This document shows positions 10,020-21,269 of a stretch of 64,000 bases of DNA, in pieces. A program made the position numbers and the translations under genes. The notes under the pieces were generated by a model. It did not search any database, was not told the DNA's origin, and saw only the letters and a program-made list of their open reading frames with translations. Each line of letters opens with the position of its first letter. Position 1 is the first letter of the stretch. This stretch comes from Zingiber officinale (Eukaryota; Streptophyta; Magnoliopsida; Zingiberales; Zingiberaceae). Where the stretch lies: NCBI RefSeq assembly GCF_018446385.1, contig NC_055996.1, positions 127,024,532-127,088,531 on the forward strand, read 5' to 3'.

Positions 10020-12495
10020 ATGGAATACCAACAACCTTCAAATAAAAAGCCAAAAACATTACTGTCATTTTTTAGGAAAAGAAATGACCAATCTGAATAT
10101 GATAATCAATTGCAATGTGATATACCTATTAGACCAACAGTTGGATCCTCGACTTCTGATTTACAGTCTTCTTCTGTATCTAGGCCAATAGAACAAAGAG
10201 AAGAAAATTTTGATATTTCTTCTATTGAACGAGATCCAAGATTGCGAAAATTGATTTGTGAATACTCTGTTAATGAGCGGGATGAGATTAGAAGAGCATA
10301 TATCAAAGCATGGCCTTATCAACCCAAACTTGTTGAGTATCCAAGAACAAAAATTGGAAAGCAAAATCGTCAATTTCAATATATTTGGTTTAAACAATTT
10401 CCTTGGCTAGAATATTCACCTTCAAAGGACAAAGCATATTGTTTTCTATGCTTTCTTTTTTAGAATATAAGTAATCCAATGGCTCATTCTGCACTTGTTT
10501 CTAAAGGGTTTAACAGTTGGAAGAGAGTTAATGATGGGGAAAAATGTGCATTTCTTATTCATGTTAGTTCATTGTCTTCATCACATAATAGATTTGTGAA
10601 ATGCGTTCAGGATTTGATGAAACCAAAGTAAATTATTGACAAAGTGAGGAATGTTCAATCTATGGAAGAAATTATAAAGAATATGTTGCATCTAAAGGCA
10701 ATAATTGAAGGCTTATTATGGCTTGCAACTCAAGGATGTTCTTTTAGAGGTCATGATGAATCAGAGAGTTCCTTAAATCATGGAAATTTTATTGAATTTT
10801 TGAAATTTTAAGCACATTTAAATGATGAAATTGCAAAAGTTGTGTTACATAATACTCCGCAAAATGCTAAATACACTTCTCCGCAAATTCAAAAGGAAAT
10901 ATTTCATATTCTTGCTAATAAAGTGAGAACAATGATTCGAGATGAATTGGGAGATGCCAAGTTTTGTATTCTTATTGATGAAGCTCAAGATGAATCTAAA
11001 AAAGAGCAAATGTGCCTTTTTTTTTTAAAAAGATTTGTTAATAGTTCTGGTTTTTTGGTGAAACGTTTCTTTGAGATTTTGAGTGTTGAGGACACAACAT
11101 CGGCAAATCTTAAGAAATCAATTTCTGACATCTTTGTTCAACACAATATTCAAATTCACAATATAAGGGGGCAAGGGTATGATGGAGCAAGTAATATGCG
11201 TGGTGAATGGAATGGGCTTCAAGCATTATTTCTTAGAGATTGTCCATATGCCTATTATGTACATTGTTTTGCTCATCGTTTACAGTTAACATTGGTTGCA
11301 ATTGCTAAGGGTGTGCCTTCTATTTGGCAATTTTTTTTCTTATTTGACTTCCATTGTAAACTTCGTCACCTCATCTCCTAAATGTCTTAGTGATTTACAA
11401 TTTGCTCAACAAGAAGATATTACATATATGTTGGCTATTGGTGAGTGTGAGTCTGGTACATGAGCTAATCAAATTGGTATATTGCATAGACCTGGTGCTA
11501 CTCGTTGGAGCTCTCATTATGATTCTGTTAGGAACTTGATAGACATGTATGCAGCAACTTGTAAGATCCTTGGAAATCTCAGTGAAAATGGACCAAATTG
11601 TATAATACGTGGGGAAACTTGTGGTTTATGCAACATAATTATGAGTTTTGAATTTGTATTTGTGTTGTTTTTTATGGAAAATATCTTAGAAACCACTGAC
11701 ATTCTTTGTCAAGCTCTACAAAATAAATCACAAGACATTGTGAATGCTTTAAAATTTGTCTCAACCACAAAAGTCATCCTTCTAAAATTTAGAGAAAATG
11801 GTTGGGATAAATTTTTTGAGTAAGTAAAGACTTTTTGTGAACGACATGATATTGAGATGCCTGATATGAGTTGTCGTTATAAAGTTAATCGTTATTGTCA
11901 ACAACGGGATCATGTCACAGTTGAGCATCATTATCACTATGATATTTTTAATGCTGCAATAGATTTTCAAGTGATGGAACTAAATTGTAGATTCAGTGAA
12001 GCAACAATAGAACTTCTTACTCTTTGTTCAACTTTGGATCCTACTGATTCATTTAAAAATTTTAATGTGGGCGACATTTGCAAGCTTGCATCAAAATTTT
12101 ATCCAGCTGATTTTACTCAACAAGAAATTCATGCTTTGAGAGCTAAATTGGAACACTATCAACTTGACATAGTTTGTGGTCGTGAGTTTCAATAAATTTC
12201 TATTCTTTCTGCATTATATAGAGAAATGATTGTGACCAAAAAGGCTGAGAGTTATGTTATGATTCAGAGATTGATTCGTCTTGTATTGACTCTTCCTATA
12301 TCAACTGCAACGGCAGAGAGAACCTTTTCATCCATGAAATTTCTCAAAATGGCACGTCGCAATAAGATGGATGATGATTTACTTTCTGATTGCATGATTC
12401 TCTATATAGAATGACAATTGTCTGAGAAAATAGACTTGGAATCAGTAATAGATGAGTTTTATACTCTAAAATCTTGTCGAGCACAGCTTAAATAG
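10020..12495 (+). pseudogene. hAT transposase (TTF zinc finger / DUF4371 / hAT dimerisation type), broken
   Basis: The reading begins at ATG 10020 after an apparent untranslated leader that may contain an intron with an acceptor near 9717. Residues 85-147 form a TTF-type zinc-finger segment (WFKQFPWLEYSPSKDKAYCF). The segment from 10842 carries the DUF4371/RNase H-like core with FCILIDEAQDES and GQGYDGASNMRG. The stretch 12226-12414 is the hAT dimerisation domain (STATAERTFSSMKFLK). In-frame stops occur at 10461, 10629, 10809, 11461, 11821, 12193 and 12412, and the frame shifts once in a T homopolymer near 11330-11341. It resembles plant zinc finger MYM-type protein 1-like transposases. It cannot encode a working enzyme. 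Confidence 0.9.
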
Positions 12496-13171
12496 ATATT
12501 GAAGTATTTTGCATGAAATTTAAACTATGAAAAAGGATATTGATATATAAATGTTATATGTTTGTTAAATGTTCAATATACATGTATGCTTTATTATTAT
12601 CGTAATTTAGCTCAGGGCATTTGAAGACCCTGGCTACGCCATTGGTCGCCAGGCATAGCTTCCCACGGTGGCAGCGGCGTCCGTGAGGTTTTGGCGGAGG
12701 CAAGGACGAAGGGGAACAATCCCCTCTCTCGGCGGTGGAGGAGCAAAATGATCTAGCCTTGGATGTCGCCGGCGTCGTAGGCGACGAAGGTGGCTGCTCC
12801 CCCCCTCTCACGGCGGCGGAACCCCCCCCCCCCCTGGCGGCGAAGCAAGACACGGAGGAGAAGCAGGAGAGGGTTATGTATTAGATTTCCGGTGGAATGA
12901 CGGAGAGAGGAGGTGTCGGCGTGAGAGGGAGACGAAGATCCTCCCTTGGTTCGTGGTGGCGGCAATAGAGAAACACACGATGAAGAAGGAGGAGGTCGTC
13001 ACTCGAGGGTGGCGGTGAAATCGGGAGTAGAGGTGGCGGCACAGTACACGTATGAAGCAGGAAATCCCCCCCCCCCCCCTCTCTTAAAACCTACACAGTG
13101 AAAAGATAAAATTACCCCTCCCTCTCCTCTTAATTCTTTTTTTTTTTTTGCTCTATATCCATATCCGTATA

Positions 13172-13971
13172 CTAGAGGGTAGTTAGGTAATTATACTTTG
13201 GGTTGCCGGTGGGATGCGGTGAGGTGGCTTTTGTTTTAAAAAAACGAAAGAAAAAAGGTGGGGAGCCTTTATGGTTTTAAAAAAATAGGGTGCTTTTGAC
13301 CAATTTATTGTTAGTCCTTCAAAATTAATAACGGGCCTTGATGAATATGTTGGGCCACAAGGCTGTGTGATCACTTATTGGATAAGAACCGCCAAAATTT
13401 TGGGGCTGTGTAGACAAGGTGCCTCTTTTTATTCGGGTAAATTATTATGAATTAATTTTTTTAAAATGAATAAGAAATCAATATTTAGCAATAAGTACTT
13501 TCAATTTGGTTTGAAACTTTTTCTCTTTAACCTCCATATTTAATTTTGAAATAAATGAATATAAACTCATTTAATTTTTGTCTCTTGAACTTAATATTCT
13601 TTCTGTGTAAGTTTTCTAAATCACTTTAATCTTTAAGTAAAACTGTTAAATTACTTTGTAAGACTAAAAATTGGAAAACAAAAAGAGGAAAACAAAAAGA
13701 GGAAAACAAATTCTAAAACAATATTAAATTATTTTCACTAATGTTTGATGAATAATTAAAGCTTTTATAGTGGGTCTTTTATAGATTACTTCGAGATTTA
13801 AACTCTTTATCAGCTAGGGAGAATATCATCGATCTATATTAAATAGGCAAGGATCAAAGAAAAAAACATAGAATTATGAGATGTTTTTTTTCTAAAAAGA
13901 GACGTTGTAAATGAAGATCTAAGCAACTAGCAACCTAAAATTCTAAGAGATTTTTCTTGGTATCAATTAAG
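13172..13971. other. Non-coding spacer between transposons
   Basis: AT-rich sequence with short homopolymers and a small GAGGAAAACAAAAA repeat near 13680. I see no gene, RNA or transposon terminus here. The target duplication ATAAC of the next element ends it (13972-13976). Confidence 0.6.
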
Positions 13972-13976
13972 ATAAC

Positions 13977-14941
13977 GGTTGGAATCTTAAGTTTGTTTTG
14001 ATGTGATCAAATAAGTTAAGTTAGATCCTGTTGGTTTTAAACACTGTGTCCAAGTGTGCAAGAATTTAGAAGCACAGAAAGTCGAGCAAAAGACGCAACT
14101 AGCGAGAAGTACGGCACGGGAGAGAGCTGACGAACTCAGTGCATTTGAGGGACGAGGTGTTGCGGAAGAGTACACCGGCGGATGAGAAGGGCCCGTGCGA
14201 TGTTTCCGAGGAATGAGAAGCTGAGGTAGAAGATTGCTCGGGGAGCAAAAGACGCAGCTAGCAAGAAGGTCGGCACGGGAGAGAGCTGACGAGCTCTGTG
14301 CGTCCGAGGGACGAAGCTGCAGAAGAGTACGCTGGCGGATGAGAAGGAAGCATGCGATGATTCTGAGGTACGAGAAGCCGGAGCGGAAGCTTGCTCGAGG
14401 AGAAAGCCGGAAGTTGGATTCAGGTGAACCCTATTCCGGATGGCCGAAATCACCCAAGCAAGCAGAGCCGGAGCAGAAGACTCAGACCGAGGTGAGCAAC
14501 ACCGGAGCAGAGAGTCCAGAACGGAAAAAGTCAACGGTGTTGACTTTAAAGGTCCGGGCGTCCGAAATTAGTCGGGGCGCCTGGAACCCTTCCGAGCACC
14601 CGGAATGCGATATTCACCAAATCACGTTTGACCATGATCTGTTGCGAAGGGGATAAAATTTTATTCCCTTTCAGGCACCCCAACCAAGACTATAAATATA
14701 GCCTTGGTCCAAGAAGCTACATAGAACAAGAAATATCCAATACAACACTTGTGCTTGAGTTTGTAAGAATTTAGCTTCATCATTTGTGAGCTTTGAATGT
14801 TGTAAGAGGCTTCTCCACCCAGAGAAGATTTTTAGTGCGCTTTTCATCTGTCTTGGATTAACAACCTCCCCGGCTATAACCAAGTAAATCTGTGAGCCTC
14901 ATCTTTTTAGTTCTTTTATTTATTCTTATGCAAGTGTTACT
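13977..14941 (+). repeat. 5' LTR of element A, first part
   Basis: Matches the 3' LTR at 32633 onward. The first 16 bases are mutated (GGTTGGAATC for an expected TGTT start). A TATA box (TATAAATATAGCC near 14690) lies in the U3/R region. The LTR is cut at 14941 by element B and resumes at 31235. Confidence 0.85.
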
Positions 14942-15717
14942 TGTTGGATATTGGGGCCTTAAATGGACCAAAATGATTTTGAGGAAAGAAGCCATCAATT
15001 GTTGAAAGTCGTAATTGACTTCAAAATTGAAATCTACGATTCGCGTAGATAGATTTAGACTATTAATTTGATCAAAACCGATTAAGGGTGAATGAGAAAT
15101 TAATGTTTAAAGTCGGCCCAAAATAACATTTATTATTCATTAATAAAGTGCATGGGAGAATAGTCCCACATCGGAAATTCTCGATGTGTATTCTCTACTT
15201 ATTAATGAAGATGTGTTAATGGAGTTAACACAAAAATAAAAGGACAGGTGCTCCCTTAGCCCAGGGCGAGCAGGTGCTCGCACCTGTGAGCCCGCCACCC
15301 GCCACGTGCGCAATGGGCGCTTTGTAGGCGCACCTTGCACTTCGCACGTGGAACACATCTTCGATCCAGCCCAAGGAACACATCCACTCACCCAAAGGAC
15401 AATCAACCTCTTCTTTCAGTATAAATAGAACTCTCCAGATGATGGAATATTCACTCAATTAACTCAATCCTCTCTTCTCTTCCTCAAGCATTCATCTCAT
15501 CTTGTGCATTCAAGAGTCCAAGAAGTCTACTAGAAGGTTCGCTGGTCTCGGAAGTCGGAGTGCTACGATTCCGAGACGTTCGTCGTCGTTGTATCTTGGG
15601 AACTAATTGCAACAATCCGTTAAGCACTGTAGCGGAGCAATATCGTTTACGGAGATAGTGTCGAACACTAGCCTCGACGATCAGTTTGCATACTCCAGAA
15701 GCTACCCGGGAATAACA
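14942..15717 (+). repeat. 5' LTR of element B (776 bp)
   Basis: It carries a TATA box (CAGTATAAATAGAAC, near 15418). Compared with the 3' LTR it lacks about 400 bp between GGCGCA (near 15340) and GATCCAGCCCAAGG (near 15365), where it has about 29 bp of unrelated sequence instead. Elsewhere the two LTRs are nearly identical. Confidence 0.88.
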
Positions 15718-15746
15718 GTCGTAAACGATATTTCGTGCAAACTGAT

Positions 15747-16692
15747 ATGGCTACCAACGACATTCCGACGGTCGTTCCGACCGCCATTTCGACAACCATT
15801 CCGCACGGAGAAAAGCCGGAGAAATTCACCGGAACCGACTTCAAAAGATGGCAGCAGAAGATGCTGTTTTATCTAACAACGCTAAACCTTGAACGGTTTT
15901 TGCACGAAGACACGCCAGCCGCTACGGAAGGTAGTAAGGCTGCTAGCGATGCATAGTCTCACGGAGATTTTCTGTGCCGCAATTATATACTCAACGCCTT
16001 GGACAACATGTTATATAACGTATATTGTTCTCTGGAGACGGCAAAATCTTTGTGGGAAACCCTTGAGAAGAAATACAAGACCGAAAATGCTGGATTGAAG
16101 AAATTCATCGTCTGGATTTCAAGATGGTGGACTCAAAACGTCTCATCTCAAGTCCAAGATATGCAATTAATGATCTGGACGCCGAAGGCATGAAGCTGAA
16201 CGAGACATTCGCAGTTGCTGCGGTAATTGAGAAGCTCCCTCCGTCATGGAAGGATTTCAAGAATTACCTAAAGCACAAGCAAAAGGAGATAGGGCTGCAA
16301 GACCTGATCCTGAGGCTACGAATAGAGGAGGATAATCGAAAGTTATCCGACTCCAGAGGAACCAAGCGGACTATAGACGAAATGTCCAACCTGGTCGAGC
16401 CGAACGCTAAAAAGCCGAAGCAGTTCAAAAAGAAGGCTCAAGCAAAGAAGTTCAAAGGCTCCTGCTACAACTGTGGAAAGGCAAGGGCACCTGTCCAAGG
16501 ACTGTAGACGCCCAAAGAAGCCAACCAAGGAGCCAAAGGATGCTGCGAATCATGTCGCAACCTCTCTTGAGAACTTGGATCTCACTGCGGTTGTATTTGA
16601 AGCCAACTTGGTGGATACCAACCCGAAGCAGTGGTTCATTGATACTGGAGCAACTCGTCATATCTGTTCCGATAAGGCGATGTTCTCCAAGT
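15747..16692 (+). pseudogene. Element B gag and start of protease, broken
   Basis: ATG 15747 opens a Copia gag (GEKPEKFTGTDFKRWQQKML near the start). An in-frame stop at 15954-15956, small indels near 16110-16180, and a frameshift inside the CCHC zinc knuckle (CYNCGK, then GHLSKDC, near 16475) break it. The aspartic protease active site DTGATRHIC follows near 16640. Element C then interrupts the gene at 16693, with the 5-bp duplication CAAGT at 16688-16692; the coding region resumes at 26571. Confidence 0.85.
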
Positions 16693-19242
16693 TGTTAGAA
16701 TGTATACTAAAAGTCTAGCTTTTGGTATAAAACATTTATCTAGAAATAAGAATCACATTGGTCAAATGTCTATATTTGTGATAAATGTAGTTGTTCAATT
16801 AATTTATATTGTAGATAACATGGTGTGTGGTGTCACACACAGAAGATCATGTTATCAGTACATTATAAATTATAAACAGTAGCTCACGACCATGATGGAA
16901 AGGAACAAACCATTGGAAGGTCGTAGTGTAATTAGGTGTTAGTTTATCTTAACTATATAATAACATGCATATATATTTGATATTTATTTCTTTAATTTAT
17001 CAATGGGTGAGATTTAGTTCAATAAATCAATAAGCCCGATAAGTTGGAAAATGATATCACTTATAGTGTGTGTTGTTGATTATAGAAGGAAACTGTGGCC
17101 TAGTAATCTAGGTTGAGAATGTCCCCAAGAGGAGCTCATAAGGATTGTCATGTTAAACCCTGCAGGTGAACTTAGTCCGACATGATGATGAAGTTGAGTG
17201 GTACTACTCTTGGAGCTAGTTAATTAAGTGAGTTGTTAGTAACTTACTTAATTAGTGGACATTTGTTATCTTAAACACAGGGAGACTAACACACTCATAA
17301 TAAGAAGGAGCCCAAAATGTAATTTGGGATTGGTGCGGTAGTTCAATAATAGTTCTCTAGTGGAATGAATTATTATTGATAAAATTAAGTTGTGTGTTCG
17401 GGGCGAGCACGGAATGCTTAATTTTATCGGGAGACCAAAACCAATTCCTCCTCTCGGTCCCTATCGTAGCCTCTAGTATATAGAGATTTATACCCACCGC
17501 ATACCCACCTTCTTACCCATCCAATGGGGTCGGCCAAGCTAGCTTGGAACCCAAGCTAGGGCCGGCCAAGACCAAGTGGATGAGCCATGTAGGTGGTCGG
17601 CCAAAGCTTGGGTCCCAAGCTTAGGTGGCCGGCCACTAGAATATTAAAGAGGATTTTTATTAAAATTATTTCTTATGCGGATATCATGATTTTAAAAGAG
17701 AGTTTAAAAAATTAAAAATTTCCTTTTATAGCTTTCTACAAAAGATTAAGAGAAGAGATTAATCTCTTTCCTTATTTGTAGTTTAAAAGGATGGTTTTAA
17801 TTTTGGTAAAACTTTCCTTATTTGTAAATCATCTACATGTTTAAAGAGAGTTTAAAATGTGAAATCTTTCCTTATTTGTTGATTAAAGGAGGATTTTAAA
17901 TTTTAAGAAAACTTTCCTTTTTAACCATGTTCATGATTTAAAAGAGAGTTTAAAATTAAATATTCTCTTTTATAAGTTTCTACAAAAGATTAAGAAAAGA
18001 TTTGATATCTTTCCTTATTTGTAGATTAAAAGAGATTTTAATTTATAGAGATAACTTTCTTTTTATCCACATGTTTAAAAGAAAGATTTTAATTTATTAA
18101 ATTTTCTTTTTATAAACCAATCATGAAGGGATAAAATTATTGGAGAAATTTTTATAAATTTCCGAAAGCAAATAAGGAAGTTTTAATTGGTGTTTAAAAT
18201 TTTATTTGCTTGGAGATATTATTTGTTATGACCGGCCATTGTAATTTGAAAAGAGAAAATTGTTTTAATTAAATAAATTTTTCTTTTCAATGGCAAAATA
18301 ATTAAGGAAGTTTTTATTAAATTATCTTTATTTGCCAATACCAAGGATTATAAAAGAGGGGTAGAGGAGGCTTCAAGGCTAAGGACTCTATTCTATTTTT
18401 CTCCCTCTTTTCCTTGGTGTGGTGGTCGGCCCTTCCCTTTCTCTTCTCTCCTCTTGTTGTGGCCGAAATCTATCATCTCTTGGAGCTTGGAGGATGTGGC
18501 CGGATCAAGGAAGGAGAAGAAGGAGAGAAAGCATGCATCCCTTGGAGCTTGGTTGGTGGAAAATTCTTCATCCTTTGGAAGTTCTTATGCTTGGCCGAAA
18601 CTTGAAGGAAGAAGGAAGAAGGTACCTAGGTGGTTCTCATCTTGGAAGATCGTTGCCCACACAACATCCGAGGTTAGAAGAGGAATATGGTAGAAGATCA
18701 AGAGGTCTTTCTAAAAGGTATAACTAGTAATTTTTCTTTCCGCATCATACTAGTTATTTTTTGGAAATAATACTAAATACAAGAGGCATACGATTCTAGT
18801 GTTTCGAATTTGTTTTCGATATGATGTTCTTTTGTTTTTCTTTTCCTTGTGATTTGATTGTTCTTTTCGGTTGACCTAAAGTTATTTTAGGAAATTAAAT
18901 ATTAGCTTTCCTTAAAAGGTTTTGTCTAGTCGGTGGTGGTTGCTCCCATATCCAAGAAGGTCATGTGCCTCACCATGTCAGTACTGGGAACCAATTTTGG
19001 AAATTAATATTTAATGGAATTAATAACTTAGGTGATTTGGATCAAACGTATTAAGTTCCGCAGGAGATCCAAGTCAAAACCTAAAAGAATAAATAGATTA
19101 AGTTTTGGATCAAACGTGTTAAGTTCCGCAGGCGATCCAAAATTTAATTTAAAAGAACACATGGTAGCTAGGAAAAGGTTCAGACCTTTGTACAAAATTT
19201 TTGTACAGTGGAACCTTTAGGTTTTCCGAGTAGCAACCAACA
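16693..19242 (+). repeat. 5' LTR of element C (2550 bp)
   Basis: It lacks a 138-bp segment that the 3' LTR has at about 24150-24288. It contains GGCCGGCC-rich inverted motifs (near 17530-17635) and a run of AT-rich degenerate repeats (TTTCCTTATTTGT, near 17700-18200). The 102-codon frame at 18419-18727 recurs unchanged in the 3' LTR and has no known domain; I treat it as non-coding LTR sequence. Confidence 0.9.
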
Positions 19243-19244
19243 AT

Positions 19245-19256
19245 TGGTATCAGAGC
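19245..19256 (+). other. Primer-binding site of element C
   Basis: TGGTATCAGAGC, the initiator tRNA-Met primer site of most plant Copia elements, two bases after the LTR end CA at 19242. Confidence 0.93.
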
Positions 19257-20280
19257 TAGGGTTTTGCCTCTGTGTATTTGGTATTAGTTTAATTATGCAC
19301 ATGTCATACATAATTTAGGCAGGTTAATAGTAGGATGTGCTAACTTTGTGGATGCAGGATCCAACTATTATGGCTTATAGTTATTATGTGTGTGATTGGA
19401 CCCTTGGACATGTCAAGGGCATTTTATTGTGCGTGCATGATTGTATTATAAAATACAGCAGGAGCTGTATTTAGTTTTATTAGGATTTTATTTTTTCATC
19501 TAGTTACATGTACATTTCTTTTATGGAATATAGGATCGATGGATGTAAATTTTATTATATGTTCGATCTAGTTTACATGTACATTCCTTCGAGGAATATA
19601 GGATCGAAAAATGTAAAATTCTATTTATGTCGCGGATCGAATCTTGCAAGGCGTGGAACCTTTTGAGGATCAGAGGCGCAGTGGAACAAGGAGCAAGATG
19701 GATGCGACAACTAGACCCGGTGGCGGTGGCCAAAGATGGTAGCAGCTAGGGTTGGCGACACACGGAGGACAGCAATAGATAAAAGCCATAATAGTTGAAA
19801 ATTAGTTTTTCTATTTATTGCTTTTTATGCTGTGTTGTGTGTGTTTGTTAGTATGCATGCTAAGTAGGCTAGCATAGTCAAAATTCCTCACTTTAAATAA
19901 CTAAGTGGGAGAGGGATTTATTTTTAAATAAATTCCACGGTCTCCATTACTGGTTTATAAGTGATGCAACAAGCTTACGCGTTGGCTCTGAGTGCCTTCC
20001 TCCATATCGGATGAGCTTGTTTGCGGATCACTAGCTTAAACTTCCATTTGGATGACTATAGGAAGTTAATTAAGAGCGTGTGATCTTCCCCATCGGAAAG
20101 GACACAATCTTATTAACGGACTTAGTGTCAAGTAATGGTATACACTTAGACACGTCTAATAGTATCCTCCCCATCGGAGTCACTGCTATTATTTGTGTGA
20201 CCGAAGAAAACCAACTATTAATTTGTCAAATAAATAAGTTGACAAGATAATAAAATTAAAAACCCTCTTACAAATGTTTG

Positions 20281-20653
20281 ATTTTGTATACGTCCGCACT
20301 ATCGTGGCATACAAAATTCACGGTGTTTGAGGTAATTTTATTTGTCATAAAAATTTATTAACAAGATAATTAATGGGTAAACCCCTCCTCTTACAAATGT
20401 TTAATTTTGTATACGTCCACACTATCGTGGCATGCAAAATTCACGGTGTTTGAGGTGTTGGAGAATTTAAATAATATTGTTTGAGGAATCAATGTTATTT
20501 TTAAATTCAAAAGTTTTGACCAAATATTTGATCAAAGAAAGATCAACTATTAATTTTATTCGTCATAAAGTAAAGTTGACGAGATAATAAAATTAATGGA
20601 TAAAATCTCTTCTTTGATTTTGTATACGTCCACACTATCGTGGCATACAAAAT
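20281..20653. repeat. Three copies of a hairpin-forming 37-bp motif in the element C leader
   Basis: ATTTTGTATACGTCC, then CACTATCGTGGCATACAAAAT, occurs at 20281-20317, 20404-20440 and 20617-20653. The ends ATTTTGTAT and ATACAAAAT (ATGCAAAAT in the second copy) are complementary, so each copy can fold into a stem-loop. The surrounding 60-70 bp are also partly repeated. This lies where a gag gene would be expected. Confidence 0.75.
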
Positions 20654-21269
20654 TCATGGGGATTTTAAGGAATTGATCTTAACCAAATATTTTTGTGATT
20701 CTTATGATTTAAAATGTTTGTCAATTCCCTAGCTGTTATACTATAGAAAAGACTTAGTAGTCCCGATTGTAAAAAATTGAAAATAGGACTTGGACATTAA
20801 GGTAGTCTGTCTTTTTAGAACTAAAGAACAATATAGGTGTATTCATTAGTTGAAACATGTTTAGTGGTGTTATCTACCAGAACCTGGAGTGTAGATACAG
20901 ATGCCATTAATCATGTTCGCAATTCATTGCAGGGTTCCAGGAAACCTGACAACTAAATGAAAATAAAAACACCGTTCACATGGGCACTGTTGTATAAGTA
21001 GCAGCTGTTGCAGTGTGAGAGGTTTATTCTCTAATAGGAATAAAATATGGATTATTAGAAATTGTCTTTACATACTAAGTTTAGAAAGAACCTGATTTCA
21101 GTTTCTAAACTATTATAGAATAGATATTGTGTCTATTTTGATAACAAAGTTGTTATTAAGAAAAATAGGGAAGTTATCTATTCTGGTATGTTGGTTGACA
21201 ATTTATAATCCAATAACTCCCACGATGCAACAAATGGAAATTAGTAACACATCTTCTAACTTTAAGAGA

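Larger units (their letters stand above)
8976..12644 (+). mobile_element. hAT superfamily transposon, degenerate but structurally complete
   Basis: A perfect 8-bp target duplication GTCGCCAG (8968-8975 and 12645-12652) flanks 3669 bp, and the uninterrupted site is present in the sister LTR near 3688. The termini are imperfect inverted repeats: TAAGGCGTAGCTAG at the left, and CAATGGCGTAGCCAG read inward from the right. The subterminal region has several CCCAGTGCAGC-type motifs. Eight-bp duplications and GGCGTAGCCAG-type ends are hallmarks of plant hAT elements. The interior encodes a broken transposase on the plus strand. Confidence 0.92.
3416..13171 (-). mobile_element. Non-autonomous Tat-like (LARD-type) element with tandem-array interior
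   Basis: Two direct repeats (3421-4229, and 8717-8975 continued at 12653-13171) flank 3.8 kb without gag or pol. On the minus strand a purine tract (4243 to 4230) precedes a TGATACGG LTR start at 4229. At the other side a degenerate primer site (8069 to 8052) abuts the LTR end at 8073. The interior consists of successive tandem arrays with units of 144, 37, 70, 24, about 30 and 27 bp. The left LTR is cut by the Tat-like insertion at 3415, so its remaining 640 bp or so should lie left of that element, outside the window. The 5' LTR contains a hAT transposon. Confidence 0.6.
8073..13171 (-). repeat. 5' LTR of the array-bearing element, split by a hAT insertion
   Basis: The LTR is 8073-8975 plus 12653-13171, about 1.42 kb without the insertion; one copy of the duplicated target is counted. 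From 8717 onward it matches the left LTR. It carries its own short array at 8500-8620 (six units of about 25 bp, CACGCAGGCC type). The outer end is inferred from the shared CCGTAT end; no target duplication can be tested because the other end is outside the window. Confidence 0.55.

Noticed and set aside
18414-18727. 102-aa frame duplicated at 25742-26055
   Set aside because: Both copies lie at the same place in the two LTRs of element C; identity reflects LTR identity, and no domain is visible.
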